DNA of 64,000 nt from Trema orientale (lineage: Eukaryota > Streptophyta > Magnoliopsida > Rosales > Cannabaceae), in contig JXTC01000126.1 of assembly GCA_002914845.1 (NCBI GenBank), positions 732,874 to 796,873 of the forward strand. The letters run 5' to 3'. The notes under the pieces were generated by a model that had not been told where the DNA came from, did not search any database, and saw only the letters and a list, made by a program, of their open reading frames with translations. Below are positions 10,867 to 22,288 of this stretch, in pieces (position 1 is the stretch's first letter; each line of letters opens with the position of its first letter). Both the position numbers and the translations under genes were made by a program.

Positions 10867-12058
10867 TGCTGGTGTTTACCTGAATAAATTTCTGGAAAAT
10901 ATTTTCATAAAATCATTTTCAAGAACACCGTAGTTTTGTAAAATCAAGAAACGCAGTGGAATTGATCGTTTAAAATTTTTCTTTTTACAAAACGTTTTGG
11001 ATCGTGATCTAATATAAATTAACTCTTGATCTAGACAAGAACAATACCTGGATTCGCTCCACAACCTTCTCGTCTTCCTGTCTATTCTCAAAAGCCGTTT
11101 GATTGATCCGGTGGGTGGTCACCTTCTTGATTCCCAACAAAGAGATCTACAGACGAACAAGAAGATAATCTCCTCGAACCGATTTCTCCGGGATGGCCGA
11201 AAAACACCAAGGATGGTGAACCTTAGTGCTGGCCGATTTCTGCACTCCCTTTCTCTCTGTTATGTGTGTGACACTCTCTTTTCAAGGGAGTGTTTTTCGT
11301 GTAACACTAGTTCTATCTAGTTAGAGAACTTTTCTCTTAACTATAGAGAGATTTGTAAACCCTAATGGGCTTATTAGGCTTGTTGGGCTCAACTGATCAT
11401 CAAATAACTATTGGGCTTTAATTTGAGCTAGACAGGGGACTAGATGGATCCATAAAGCCCAAGCTCCAATGGACCATATANNNNNNNNNNNNNNNNNNNN
11501 NNNNNNNNNNNNNNNNNNNNNNNNNNNNNNNNNNNNNNNNNNNNNNNNNNNNNNNNNNNNNNNNNNNNNNNNNNNNNNNNNNNNNNNNNNNNNNNNNNNN
11601 NNNNNNNNNNNNNNNNNAATTCACTAGGTCCTATTCGATGCTGTTATAACTTTCTTATAACACACTAGTGTTTCTATCCGAAGACTCACTTCAATAATTG
11701 GAGACTTCATTAATTAAATAGACAACACTACATTCTATGGCATAGTAAAGTATTCCATCTTTAATATGCAGAATGCGAACAATTTAATTTAGACATGATG
11801 AAATAAAGAATATAATGTCTCCCATATATGAACTCATCATACGAATAATTTTTTATTACTCATTTCATGTCTTGGAATCTTTAAATATTTGCATAAAATA
11901 AACATACACATCACATGTATATCAATGGGACATAAATGAAATAGAAATTCATAACATAGAATTTATTAATAACAAATAGATACTAAATAATCCAATAAAT
12001 ATTGTTTATAATGTCTAAATAATAAACTGCTTTATATGACATTTATTCCAACATAATT
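10862..12058 (-). mobile_element. Copia solo LTR with 5-bp target duplication
   Basis: LTR at 10867-12053 on the minus strand, starting TGTTGGAATAAATGTC and ending ACACCAGCA, flanked by TAATT on both sides (10862-10866, 12054-12058). No internal region accompanies it. Its sequence is the reverse-complement relative of the copia 3' LTR that starts at 17388 (shared start, the TTAATTAAATAGAC region, the GCCCAATAAGCC region, and the tail with CGTTTTGTAAA). It contains the assembly gap. A solo LTR with intact target duplication is the usual result of recombination between two LTRs. Confidence 0.88.
11481..11617. other. Assembly gap (137 N)
   Basis: Run of N inside the copia solo LTR. The related LTR at 17388 continues through the equivalent position, so the gap probably hides ordinary LTR sequence. 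Confidence 0.99.
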
Positions 12059-12501
12059 TAGTATTCTACTTTGCTAACAAGAACTCATACGCAAGGATAT
12101 TAATATTTCGAGTTGAGTGTATAACCATTGTTTCAATAATTAAGCTTTCTATATAAGACAGTCTCCTACGGGTAATTAGCCTCATATGGTCCACCTAATA
12201 CCTAATTCTAAGAAATTCGTTTCCAGTACTACCCAGACGAAAATCTTCATACAGGAGCTCAATAAGATTCTGAATTTTAAATATAAGTAGCTCTAGTATC
12301 ATATATGATATGTCACTAAGATCGTGTGTTAAATACTCTATATATGACATGCATGCAACATTATCTATATAATAATCAAGCATTAGCAGAATTTAATAAA
12401 ATAGAAAAGTTAATATTTATTATTCATTCTAAGCATGTATTATTATTTAATAATTAAACAATCTTTTCATAAAAGATATTATTAAATAATAAATATGAGA
12501 T
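12059..12501. other. Unassigned A+T-rich sequence, right part of a solo-LTR target
   Basis: Continuation of 10431-10866. No ORF with homology, no RNA gene seen. Confidence 0.4.
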
Positions 12502-13991
12502 TGTTATAGATTTTTATACGCAAGCGTACCTATCGAACAAATAATAAAGTGATAAATAAAGATATCGTTCCCATAGAGAAATTGCTATAATTCGTTAAGT
12601 ACTAACCAAACTAGTTATCAATTTATTCAAACAATCAATTTAAAAATTCTAAAACTAAAATTTAAACTAAAAGGAAATAAGAAAATAAATCAAACAAAAC
12701 TAAAAAGTGCAAGTAATTTTATCAAATCACCAATGAAAATAAACCTAGGATTACAATTTTCACTCTACGTATGCTTGAATCACTAGTTACCCTTTTTGAA
12801 TTACTATTTAATCCGAATTGCCAATCAAGAATCCTAGTATATCTACAAGCCTCTTCCTATAGTCATATAGAAATATCTCCTCTAATTAACTTACTATATT
12901 TATATATGAATTAGATTAAGAAAAGCTTCATTATGAGTAAGGTATTTCAACAATTGCACATGTTACGTAGGTATATTCCTATTCTACACAAACTCATCTA
13001 AGCATGATCATGTATTATTCAATCTAGGTCTAAATTTAAAATTCTTTTTCTAAGTTCATACAAATTACTACTATCAATTTAAGTGGTGATCAAGCACTCA
13101 AAAGCATTAAGAACAAGATAGAATAAGTAATTCATAAATTAACGTCACAAAATCAAAGAGGAAAAAATCTTAATTCAAACTACATATAGAGATCCCATTG
13201 TAATCCTAGTAAATTGATTTAGTTCATAATAAAAACGATAAAAATAATGAATACAAGGTTCAACATCATTGAGAAATTAAACTAATAGAAAGGAAAGAAG
13301 ATGAAGAATAAAAACGGGAAGTATTGGGCGTTGATCTCCAATCTTCATTCTCTTCTCACTTCATCTCTCAAGTGAAGTCTTTCTCTCTCTCTAGACTACA
13401 TTATTTCTCTCTAGAATGGTATGTTTTTTTCTGTTGCCACGTGTCCTTTTATGACTGATAGGAGTAAATTCATATTTTCTAAGGCTTTATTCTGATTTGT
13501 GGAGTGTATGTGGCAATTTTTTGTTTTTTTCTTCTTTCTTTTTTTTTTATAAATAAAATCTGGTATTAAGCATGGGATCTGGTGTGACATTCTTACGTGA
13601 GCTCGGCACTTATCTTGCGCCTGATTGGATATTGAAAAGCTGAACTCAATTGGGCCGATGTAGTGGATTATGACTGGATGTAGGACCGGATGTACATGAG
13701 CTGTGCTGCACGATATTAGACATGGCCTGGGAGAGAGAAAGTTGTTGCAGCTATCCTGCCTCGCCCGTCACCTCTCACCGCACGTGAACCACACGCATTT
13801 CTGTTATGCTCCTCAGCTTTGATCAACAGTTGAGATCCATGCCTTAACACCAACTCCATACTCGTGCGCCTGTTGCTTGCTCTAGCTGAGATTTTTCTTT
13901 TTTTTTTTTATTATTTTATTTTTTCCTTTCCTAAATCATAAAAAAATAAATAATAAATTAAACCTAAATCAAATTAAATTATCCTAATTAA
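12502..13991 (-). repeat. Inverted, 5'-truncated copy of the element B LTR
   Basis: Reverse complement of about 5510-7004: the end TGTTATAGATTTTTATACGC at 12502 mirrors the B LTR end, and the block with the CTGTTGCTTGCTC and TTAAACCTAAATCAAATT words mirrors 5540-5640. The first 165 bases or so of the LTR are absent, the match ending near 13991. No primer site lies beyond 12502, so it is a 3' LTR or solo-LTR fragment. It forms a 1.5-kb inverted repeat with the B LTR over a spacer of about 5.5 kb. Confidence 0.85.
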
Positions 13992-14235
13992 AATATAGTG
14001 AGAGAATTTCTAGATATTTCATTGCTACATGTTGACATACAATGTCTAATATGTTACATCATGGAATTCAAGGAACTCAAACCACTACAATATTATACTA
14101 GATTTCAATGAGATACCTAGTGAACATTGTTGCCAAACTATAGTAGCTAAATGTAAATTTTCTAATCCTTAGTTAAAAAGGAAAATTATTTTCTATATAG
14201 CACCAAAGGATATTGAAAAATAAAGGGGCTTATAG
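13992..14235. other. Unassigned sequence
   Basis: A+T-rich, no recognisable coding or repeat structure. Confidence 0.4.
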
Positions 14236-14510
14236 AAATATGAGCAAATTTTAGGCATAATTTCAGTAAATGTCCATTTGTCAAATGTTATAGCAAAATG
14301 TCCGGTATATATGCATATATACCAAGTGTAAAATTTTATATACCAAGTATAAAAAATTATATACCCAGTGCATTTCAGTACAGTAACTAAAATTGGTAGA
14401 TATGCATATCTACCGAGTGTAAAAATATATATACCTAGACATTTAGCTATAAAATTTTAAAAATGGACATCTACTTAATCAAATTTAAAATTTTGGTCAT
14501 CCACCTAAAT
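14236..14510. mobile_element. Foldback/MITE-like element with internal short repeats
   Basis: Left arm (AAATGTCCATTTGTCAAATG and the GTTATAGCAAAATGTCC that follows) is complementary, with mismatches, to the right arm (AGACATTTAGCTATAAAATT and the AAAATGGACATCTAC that follows). The arms seem to extend to about 70 bp. Between them the motif ATATACCAAGTGTAAAAT recurs four times in diverged form. No target duplication could be fixed. Confidence 0.55.
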
Positions 14511-15639
14511 TTCTCAAAAATAAATATTAGAGATACCTATACAATACTAGATTGGAAGGGAATAACAAGAAAAATTTGGAGGATTGAATCATTTGAAAGT
14601 TAGTTTTGAACAAAGGCATAAATTTTAAAAATCCTTGCAAAATAGTCTTTTTAAAGTTTTAAGTATGGTGTTGAGTATAGTCGAGTATATAGTTAAATAT
14701 AGTCGAGCATTGCCGAGAAAGACTACTTTGCAAATATATTTAAAAAACAAAGGCCTTTCTACAAATATGTATTTTAAAAGAAGCTCTTTTGTCAATTGAC
14801 CTTAATAACAATTTATTGTTTATCAACCTATTTTAGTGGATGAATTAATAAATCTTGGATATGATTCAAAGAATCATTAATCACGTTTATAAGTCTGTTA
14901 CAAAGGGTTCGAGGAAACTAATGGGTAAAGTGAAAACAAGTTCACAATGAGTAAGGACTATAAAAAAAATAATAGTGTCTTAAAATAAGAAATACTTAAA
15001 TTCATGTGTGACGAATTTATAATTTGGACATAAAAAATTGTCAAGCATTTAAGATAAATTTAATTTTTGTTGTATATTTGGTGAAACAATATTATTCTGT
15101 TCGTTTTAAGGACAAAGTTTCCATGTAAAAGAATAATATTCTTAGTTACACTAAATGACATTTTTTATTAACTTATATTATTCTCATTGCATGATACCAA
15201 AAATAATGAGATTGAACATGATAAACCTAATCGTAAGAAAGTGAGTAAAACTGATAATTAAAATATATTTGTAATTTGGTCATATTATCCTAAATATGAT
15301 CAAAAGATTAGTTAAACATAGACATCTAAACTTGTAAAATACCAAACCACTACCAATCTACTAATCTTATCTAGAAAGTAAAATGACTAAAATGTCTTTT
15401 ACTAGAAAAGGCCTAAGAATACAAGAATGTTTGGAATTAGTACAGACTATTGTCTATGAACCTTTAAGTAATCAAGTTCAATGGGGCTATGAATATTTTA
15501 TTGTGAATAATTTATTCAAAATATTGTTATGTGTACTCAATGTTACTGATAATTGAATTCTTTTGAAAAGTTCAAAGAATTTAAAATGGAAAATAAAAAG
15601 CAATTAGAAAAAGCATAAGGGCGCATTGATGGGATCGAA
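14511..15639. other. Unassigned region upstream of copia remnants
   Basis: Possibly the decayed 5' half of the copia element that follows, but I see no readable Gag or protease. No other feature seen. Confidence 0.35.
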
Positions 15640-17376
15640 GCATTGAATATCTCTCTTGAGAATTCTTAGGAATATCTCATAGACAATGAAAATTTTTTGA
15701 TACGATTAAGTTATTACTCAATTATTTATCATTACAAAATCTTTTGGGATACACCTCAGAGACGGTGATATACCTACTAATAGAGTTCTATATAAGTCAA
15801 TACCTAATATACCATTTTGAAATATAGAAAGGATGTAAAGCTAGTTTATATCATATCCATATTTGCGGCTACCCAGCATACATGTTGAAAGGGGAAATAA
15901 CTAAGTTTGAATAATAATCTGATATGTGTCTGTTTGTAGGATACCCAAAAGAAATATAAAGGTGTTACTTCTATAGTACTAAATAAAGAAGGTATTTGTT
16001 AGAACAAATATCACTTACTTGGAAAAAACTGTATGAAAAATCTAATTCCAAAGTAAGTTATTTCTTGAGGAATTAATTGATGAAGTAAATAGAGTAGAAT
16101 AAACACTTAAGAAGGATAAATCACTAGGAGATCAACATTAATTGGACCCTCAATGTAGTTGGAGGATTGTGATATAATCTAATAGATATTTAGGAATAGG
16201 AGAGTCCTATAACTTAAAATCTAACCCATTTATCTGCAAAAAAGTAATAGATAATGTTAATATAAATCTCTGACAAAATGCAATAGAATTTATATTAGAG
16301 TCATCTATGTACTCTAATAAGGTCTGGGATCTTATAGATCCACTTGAAGAGATAAAATCTTTTAGGTATAAACAAGTCTATAAGAGATAAAGAGGAATGG
16401 ACAGAAAAGTAAAGACTTTCAAAGCAAGTTAGTTACAAAAGGATTATATACAGAAATAATGTCTATTCTGTTGTTATGATCAAGTCTATTGACATACCCT
16501 TTTCCATAGTTGCATCTCTTGATTATAAGATATATCTAACGGATGTAACACAATTGTCTTGATGGTGGTTGTATATAAAAGTTATAACCAAAGGGATTCA
16601 TTGAAACAGGGAAAAAAAAAATAAAGTCTATGAAACTTTAGAGATCTAATTTATAGACTTAAATAATTATCTAGAATTTATCAATTTGATCAATACACAG
16701 ACGAATCTTATATTTATAAAAGATTCAGGATACCAAAATGATTTTTTCAGTTTTATATGTTGATGATATACTAATCATTGGGAATGATATAGGATTAATA
16801 TCATCGATAAGAATCTGGTTAGCACAATAGTTTGATATGAAAGACTTGGGTGAAGCACGTTATATTCTCAGAATGTCGATTCTGCAAACAAAGTCATAGC
16901 TTTGTCACAAGCTTCATACATAAATAAAGAGCTGACGATAGAATTTCTGATCCCTCGACAAAAGAAAGTCTCATGTGTCTCATGCATTACAGTAGATATA
17001 ATATTTGTTATGCAGTTGGGATTGTAAGTTATTACCAATCCAATCCAAAACTTGAACATAGTATTATATTCAAGTATATCCTTAAGTATCTTTTGAGAAT
17101 CAGGAAATGCATACTTGTCTATTCCGGAGAAAGATTTGACATTTGTTAGATTTATTAATTCAGATGTTTGATATGAAAATATACTCTAGAGATCAATCTC
17201 TTGTTATGTGTTAACTTTACCAGAGTTAACTTTACCAGAGAGACATTATAGTGAGTAAGACAGCCTTTGCGGAGAAATATTTTCGATTTATTTACCAAAT
17301 ATTTGGCAATCAAAGTACTTGAGGATCACTTAAAAGGAATGGGATTGCGTGATATATCACATCTACTTTAAAAGAC
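15640..17376 (+). pseudogene. Ty1/copia polyprotein remnant (integrase end, RT, RNase H)
   Basis: Heavily decayed plus-strand pol. Readable islands in order: an integrase C-terminal part around 15740-15900 (FWGYTSETVIYLLNRV, then a CGYPAYM-like stretch); RT around 16740-16870 with LYVDDILIIGND (catalytic YVDD) and FDMKDLGEARYILRM; a later RT/RNase H part around 16990-17100; and GMGLRDISHL just before the polypurine tract, the usual copia C-terminal end. Stops and shifts are frequent throughout. A 15-16 bp tandem repeat (GTTAACTTTACCAGA twice) at about 17209-17240 is a local duplication. It is the oldest-looking copia copy in the window. Confidence 0.82.
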
Positions 17377-17387
17377 AAGTAGGAGAT
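17377..17387 (+). other. Polypurine tract of the copia element
   Basis: AAGTAGGAGAT directly before the LTR start TGTTAGGAATATG, the normal copia arrangement. Confidence 0.8.
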
Positions 17388-18733
17388 TGTTAGGAATATG
17401 ACCTAGAAAGCAGTTTCTTTGTTAGGAATTTTAAATAATATTTATTAGATTTAAGTATTATCTATTTGTTATTAATAAATTCTATATTATGTCCCAATTA
17501 TATACATATGATGTTTATGTTTTCTATGATGCAAGTTTCAAAAAGTGTTCATAACTAATAGTAAGTAATAAAGAATTATTCATGTGAAGTATTCACATGT
17601 GGAAGACTAAATTCTTTATTTTATTATGTCTAAATAAAAAGTTCGCATTTTACAAATAAAGATAGAATACTTTATTTTGTCATAGAATGTAGTATAGTCT
17701 ATTTGAACGGGATTGATGAAGTCTCTAATCGTCGAAGTTTTTGATTTCGGATAGAAACACTAGGGCATTAAAAGAAAGTTATAAGTGCATTGAACTAGGC
17801 CAGGTGAAAATATAATTTGAGGTTAAGTATCATAACTCAATATTTAATCTTCAATCTTTTATTAATCTAGCACTATTGCAAGATCACCTTAATCCTAGTG
17901 ATTGTCGAAATTGCTTTCATGAGGCTTATCTTTTTGACTTACTAAAAGACTAGTTCAGCTTATTTGGTTCAAATTTCGATATCTTAGAAGATAAGATTTG
18001 TGAATTAACTAGAACGCCCTTTATGATTTAGATACCATGCATATAACGTCACTTTGAATTTTTTCAAGGACTTGGATAGTAAAAAACCAGGCACCTTGTA
18101 TCCACTTTGTGACTTTGTGTGTGTTTGTATGGGCAGTTACAAATATTATAGTCAATTATTATCTATTAAATGAAAAATAGCAACTGAAAAGTAAATATGT
18201 ACTAGAGGAGTAATATAGTAATTTTATCTCACTCGTATGACATTCACCCCTCTAATATAGCTTTGCATCTGGGGTATGTTTACATATATAACATATGCTA
18301 CATGGATTGAGCTAATAAACGTGTTAATTAGCTTCACAGAAAATATATAATATTTAGTCTAAACGTGCAATATTGGGTCTATAGTAGAGTATTCCAATAT
18401 TAATACATAAGTTGGCCCATTAGAGCTTAGACTACCTATATCTATAAGGTTCTCTATCTAGCTCACACATAGCACATAGTTAATTAAATAGTCAGTTGAG
18501 TCCAATAAGCCCAATAGAATTTACAACTCTCTAATATTTAAGAGAAAAGTTCTCCTAAGCCTCTCTAAATATTACATACGCCACCCAAAGTCTATTGATT
18601 GTAGTTTTCACGTGATAGAGAAAAAGAGAGAGTGAGAGAGAATCGAGCCACCGCAGGAAAAATCCTGTGCTTGTTCATGTCCATTGAGGGAGAGATACCC
18701 ATGGTCGTAGATGTGCAGTTGTTGGTTGGAATG
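17388..18733 (+). repeat. Copia 3' LTR, first part (interrupted)
   Basis: Starts TGTTAGGAATATGACC after the polypurine tract. It is related along its length to the solo LTR at 10867-12053 in the opposite orientation. It breaks off at about 18733 (GTTGGTTGGAA) where a gypsy LTR begins, and resumes at about 20871. Confidence 0.82.
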
Positions 18734-20356
18734 TGTAACTATAAATTCACACACTCTCATACAAGTGCACACGATCATAAGTAATATAGATTTAGGAGTT
18801 AAGAGTGTCGAATCCACAGGGATTGATTACTAAGTCTAAGTTAAGTATTAAAATTATCTCAACTCTAACTTTTTTTAAACAACTAAAATATAGATTTTGT
18901 AGAAATAAAATAAATGAAACTAAATTATCATGCAAATGAATAAAAGATTAATCAATAAGAAAAATGTCTAGGTTTACTAATTCCCTAACCATTCCCTTGT
19001 TATGCTATTTCACAATTCGTTCCTATATTAATTAATCCACTAGAATTGTCAACCGAGAATTCGAATGTATTCATAAACTCCTTTATAAGACATAAGTGAA
19101 AATACTTAGACAAGCTAATATATTACTCCTAACATAAATTAACTAGATTCATTATGTTTAGTAATTCTCAAAGAGGTTGCACAAGTCACATTGGTATATA
19201 TCTATCCTATGCAAATTTAGCCCAAACTAGGTAATCTTATGTTGTTTTACAAAATCCAAATTTCTAATCCCTTTTCCGAGCTCATAGAAATTTCACTCAA
19301 CGATCTATTTAGTGATCAATTAAATAGAAGTAATAAGTATAATATAAAACAAATAACTCAACAATGGATTTGATTAATAAAAGAGGAGAAAAATGAATTA
19401 ACACAAGATACTAGGTTAGTTTACATAGTAAAACTTGATAAAAAATAGTTTAATTCATAATATAAATTGAGAACAGTAACAATTTAATACGATGAATTCA
19501 AGAAATACAAAATATCAAAGAAAAAAGAGTTTTAGAATTCCCTCTCTTTGAAGAGCTTGAAGGTATTTGTGGAGGTTGTCAATCTCCTCCTCTAAGCTTA
19601 GTTTTTACTCCCTTGAATTCTCCCTCAAAGATTTGCTCTAAACTATACTATTCTCTAAATATGAAAAATACAAAAAAAAAAAATCACAAGAAAATGAAGA
19701 GAAAAAGCAAACAACAAACTATGATATTGATGTTGATGAGGAAATCATGAAATGGAGTAGGTTGGAGTATGTCTTCATCCTCTTCTTTCTCTTCCTCCTC
19801 TCCTTCCATGGTTGTCACTCTTTCTTTCTCTCTATTTTAACATGCCTCTTACAACCCCGAAGATAGGCTCTTGTAAACTTAAGGTAGGCCGAATCTGGGC
19901 CCTTGGTTTGTCAAAAAGTTGATCTTGGCTGTCAGTTATTGACCTGGGACGTAGACGGTGGTACCGCAGCGCTATTTTTGGTACTGCGGCACCAAAACTT
20001 CCTGAGAGTTAGTGCTGCGGCACCACTTTCGGTATTGTAGTGCCACTTTTCCGCTAGTTTGATGCCTCAGCTTTCCTAATGCGTCATTTATTTGTTTTAG
20101 CTCTGATTTGCCTTATTTTCATTATGTTTCGTCCGTATTGGATTAACTTCGATCCCAATATTTTGAAAAACCGATTTGTGAGGTATAAATTTACCTCATT
20201 CTGCATCAAATACCTTTGTTTTATTCTCCTATCAACATAAACAAACAAAACATTAAAATAACAAGAAAAACACTTGAAACAACTTAATTCAAACAAGAAC
20301 ATAGCAAAATTTAAGGCATAATAGCACTAGATAACTCCAATTTTATGGAGTTAACA
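18734..20356 (-). repeat. Gypsy LTR (family D) inserted in the copia LTR
   Basis: Minus-strand LTR of about 1.62 kb. It starts TGTTAACTCCATAAAATTGG at 20356, next to the polypurine tract, and ends near 18734 (TATAGTTACA). The GTGTCGAATCCACAGGGA word typical of this LTR group is at about 18806. A GC-rich palindrome cluster is at 19970-20060. No primer site follows its end, so it is a 3' LTR. An inverted copy lies at 37287-38440. Confidence 0.82.
19955..20065. repeat. GC-rich palindrome cluster in LTR D
   Basis: GGTACCGCAGCGCT, GGTACTGCGGCACC, GTGCTGCGGCACC and GGTATTGTAGTGCC in about 90 bases: the same dyad type as in LTR A, with different spacers. Confidence 0.7.
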
Positions 20357-20870
20357 TACCCCCAAACTTAAGATTTTTCTAGTCCTTGAGCAAAAGAAAA
20401 AAGAAAAACGTCTAAAAATACACAAGAAGTAATATACTAACACTGATGATTTCAAATTGGTTCCTCAAAGCTTACAAAATAGCATAACTTAAAGAAAAGT
20501 GCAAATATTGGCTAAGTATTAAGAATAACTCAAGAGCACGTCCTATCTTAGATTGAATTTCTTATGTGTCTATGTGTATATGCCTTTCTCCTATCATTGT
20601 GTCAAATCCGGATAAGTTTATGCAAACATATATTAAGCATAAAATCTCGAAGACATTATTCAAGTTCCATAAATTTACTTTTCAAATCTATCTCTATAGA
20701 TAAACACAACACCAAGGATCAAAAGGTCTTTATTAAGCTTGTAATATTAGCTTCGTTGAAGGTATAATGAATTAGGTAAAGTGAGCTCAAATCACCCTTA
20801 AGCATATTAACTCTAGGACTCATGTAGAGCTATTCTTTCATATCCCAAGCAATACATCACTAACTCACAA
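20357..20870 (-). repeat. 3' internal region of gypsy family D, truncated
   Basis: Polypurine tract AAGTTTGGGGGTA (complement of about 20357-20370), preceded on the minus strand by GCTCAAGGACTAGAAAAATC and by sequence matching 36789-37286 in reverse complement. Homology ends at about 20870 (complement TATTGTGAGTTAGTG), where copia LTR sequence resumes. No coding content. Confidence 0.75.
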
Positions 20871-21106
20871 TAGGCTCCAGAGAATAGATGGGAAGACTCA
20901 ATAGTTTTGAAGCATTTCTAAGTTTTATCTAAACAAAGATTCATAAATTGATTTATGTCAGATCAATAATCATTTATTTCGTTTTGTAAAGCTTCATGAA
21001 AAATTTTAAAATATCAATTCTGCTACATTCTTGATTTGTTTACAAAAATTGCGATAATTGTTTTCAGTAAAATCGTTCCCTAAAATCGTTTTTGGAATTT
21101 CTAGCA
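20871..21106 (+). repeat. Copia 3' LTR, second part (after the gypsy insertion)
   Basis: AGAGAATAGATGGGAAGAC and TTTATGTCAGATCAAT, then CGTTTTGTAAA and AAAATTTTAAA, align in order with the tail of the solo LTR at 10867-11110 read in reverse complement. The LTR end is placed at about 21106 (CTAGCA). About 35 bases of LTR present in the solo copy are missing at the junction. Confidence 0.7.
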
Positions 21107-21701
21107 CAATCTTCATCTTCCCTCTTCATTTTTCTCTAATTTATTCTCTAATCTCTCTCTATCATAATATTTTACAATTTACTTACATTAATTCCTAAAA
21201 TTTCACAAAATTTTCCCAATTGCATATTATTATTACTATTTTGCCAAAAAAGAAAAAAAAGTCTTATTTCAAATCTCAAGTCTCAAGACTCTTTTAAGTT
21301 ATCAAATATCAACTCAAGGTATGATATCATAAATTATAGTATGTGTTTTATCAATTTCTTTAATTTAATTTGTGTTTTATCTTGATAAATTAATATGTGT
21401 ATTTGTTGTTTTTTTTATGAATAAGGTAGTTAGTAGTACTAATAGGTATAATTATAAAATTATTTTTTAAATTTAATATGCGTATTAATAAGTATTAATA
21501 TCATACCTTTAATTTAACATGTGTATTTTTTTATGAGTATGTGTATAATATTTAATATATGTATTTATCTTTTTAATTTTAGTTGAGAGGTTGATATTAT
21601 TAAATATGTTTACTATCATTGAACTTATTCACTTATTAAATAAGTTCATTATTATTGAAATTAATTAATTATCAAAATGTTTGGTGTTGTATGATATGGG
21701 C
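21107..21701 (+). other. Presumed 5' untranslated/intron region of the hAT transposase gene
   Basis: Pyrimidine-rich leader (CTCTAATCTCTCTCTATC at about 21143), then A+T-rich DNA with a possible splice donor (CAAGGTATGAT at about 21316). Inference from position only; no hAT terminal repeat could be identified. Confidence 0.4.
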
Positions 21702-22286
21702 ATGAGTAGAAACATCCCCACTGATCCCATTAATTTGGATGATGATGACAATGGGATGGATGATCGTGAATTGGAGGAGTTACATATCCACTAAATGAAG
21801 GGGATGACCAAGTCTCGAAATGCGATACCAACCTTATGGTGGGTTAGGTACTAGTGGAACTAGCAATACCTTCTAAGATAGTAGTTGAGGAAGCATCACC
21901 TTAAAACGTGCAAAGGGAAGCACTTCACAGGCATGAGATTTCTTTGATATTGAGTATAAAGTTGAGAATGGCATAAGGGAAAAAAAAGGCAAAATGTAAA
22001 TTTTGCGCAAAAATATTAACTGCCAATCCATCATGTGGGAGTCAATACTTTGAAGAAAAATGTGCAAGAAAACATTTTCGAGGAAAAGATTCTACGCAAT
22101 CTCAACTTTAATTCAATAAAAACAGTTCAGTAAGTACTTGGAACTATAATTCTAATGTAGTTAGGGAATCTCTAGAATGATTAATTGCTGCAATTGATTT
22201 GTTTATTAGCTTTGGTGGGAAATCTTTTTATGAAGAACATGTTAGAAGATCATGTTATCCATAATTTAGAATAGTTAATAGAACTA
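21702..22286 (+). pseudogene. hAT-family transposase, N-terminal part with BED-type zinc finger, decayed
   Basis: Begins at the ATG at 21702 (MSRNIPTDPINLDDDDNG), an acidic N-terminus. After several stops, about 21985-22080 reads KAKCKFCAKILTANPSCG and VNTLKKNVQ: the first half of a BED zinc finger. The two cysteines remain and the usual histidine position reads asparagine. The region continues to about 22286 with RRSCYP and RIVNRT. The reading is broken by an Athila-type retrotransposon and resumes at 32783 (TTRSDIICYNKMRTVLRSEI). Several stops and frameshifts make it non-functional. Other transposase superfamilies with BED fingers are possible, but the second half also looks hAT-like. Confidence 0.72.
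22282..22286. other. Candidate target-site duplication, left copy (AACTA)
   Basis: AACTA here and at 32778-32782 flank the Athila-type element, with two extra bases on the left and one on the right between the duplication and the TG/CA ends. Joining the flanks across it restores a continuous hAT reading. Confidence 0.6.
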
Positions 22287-22288
22287 TT

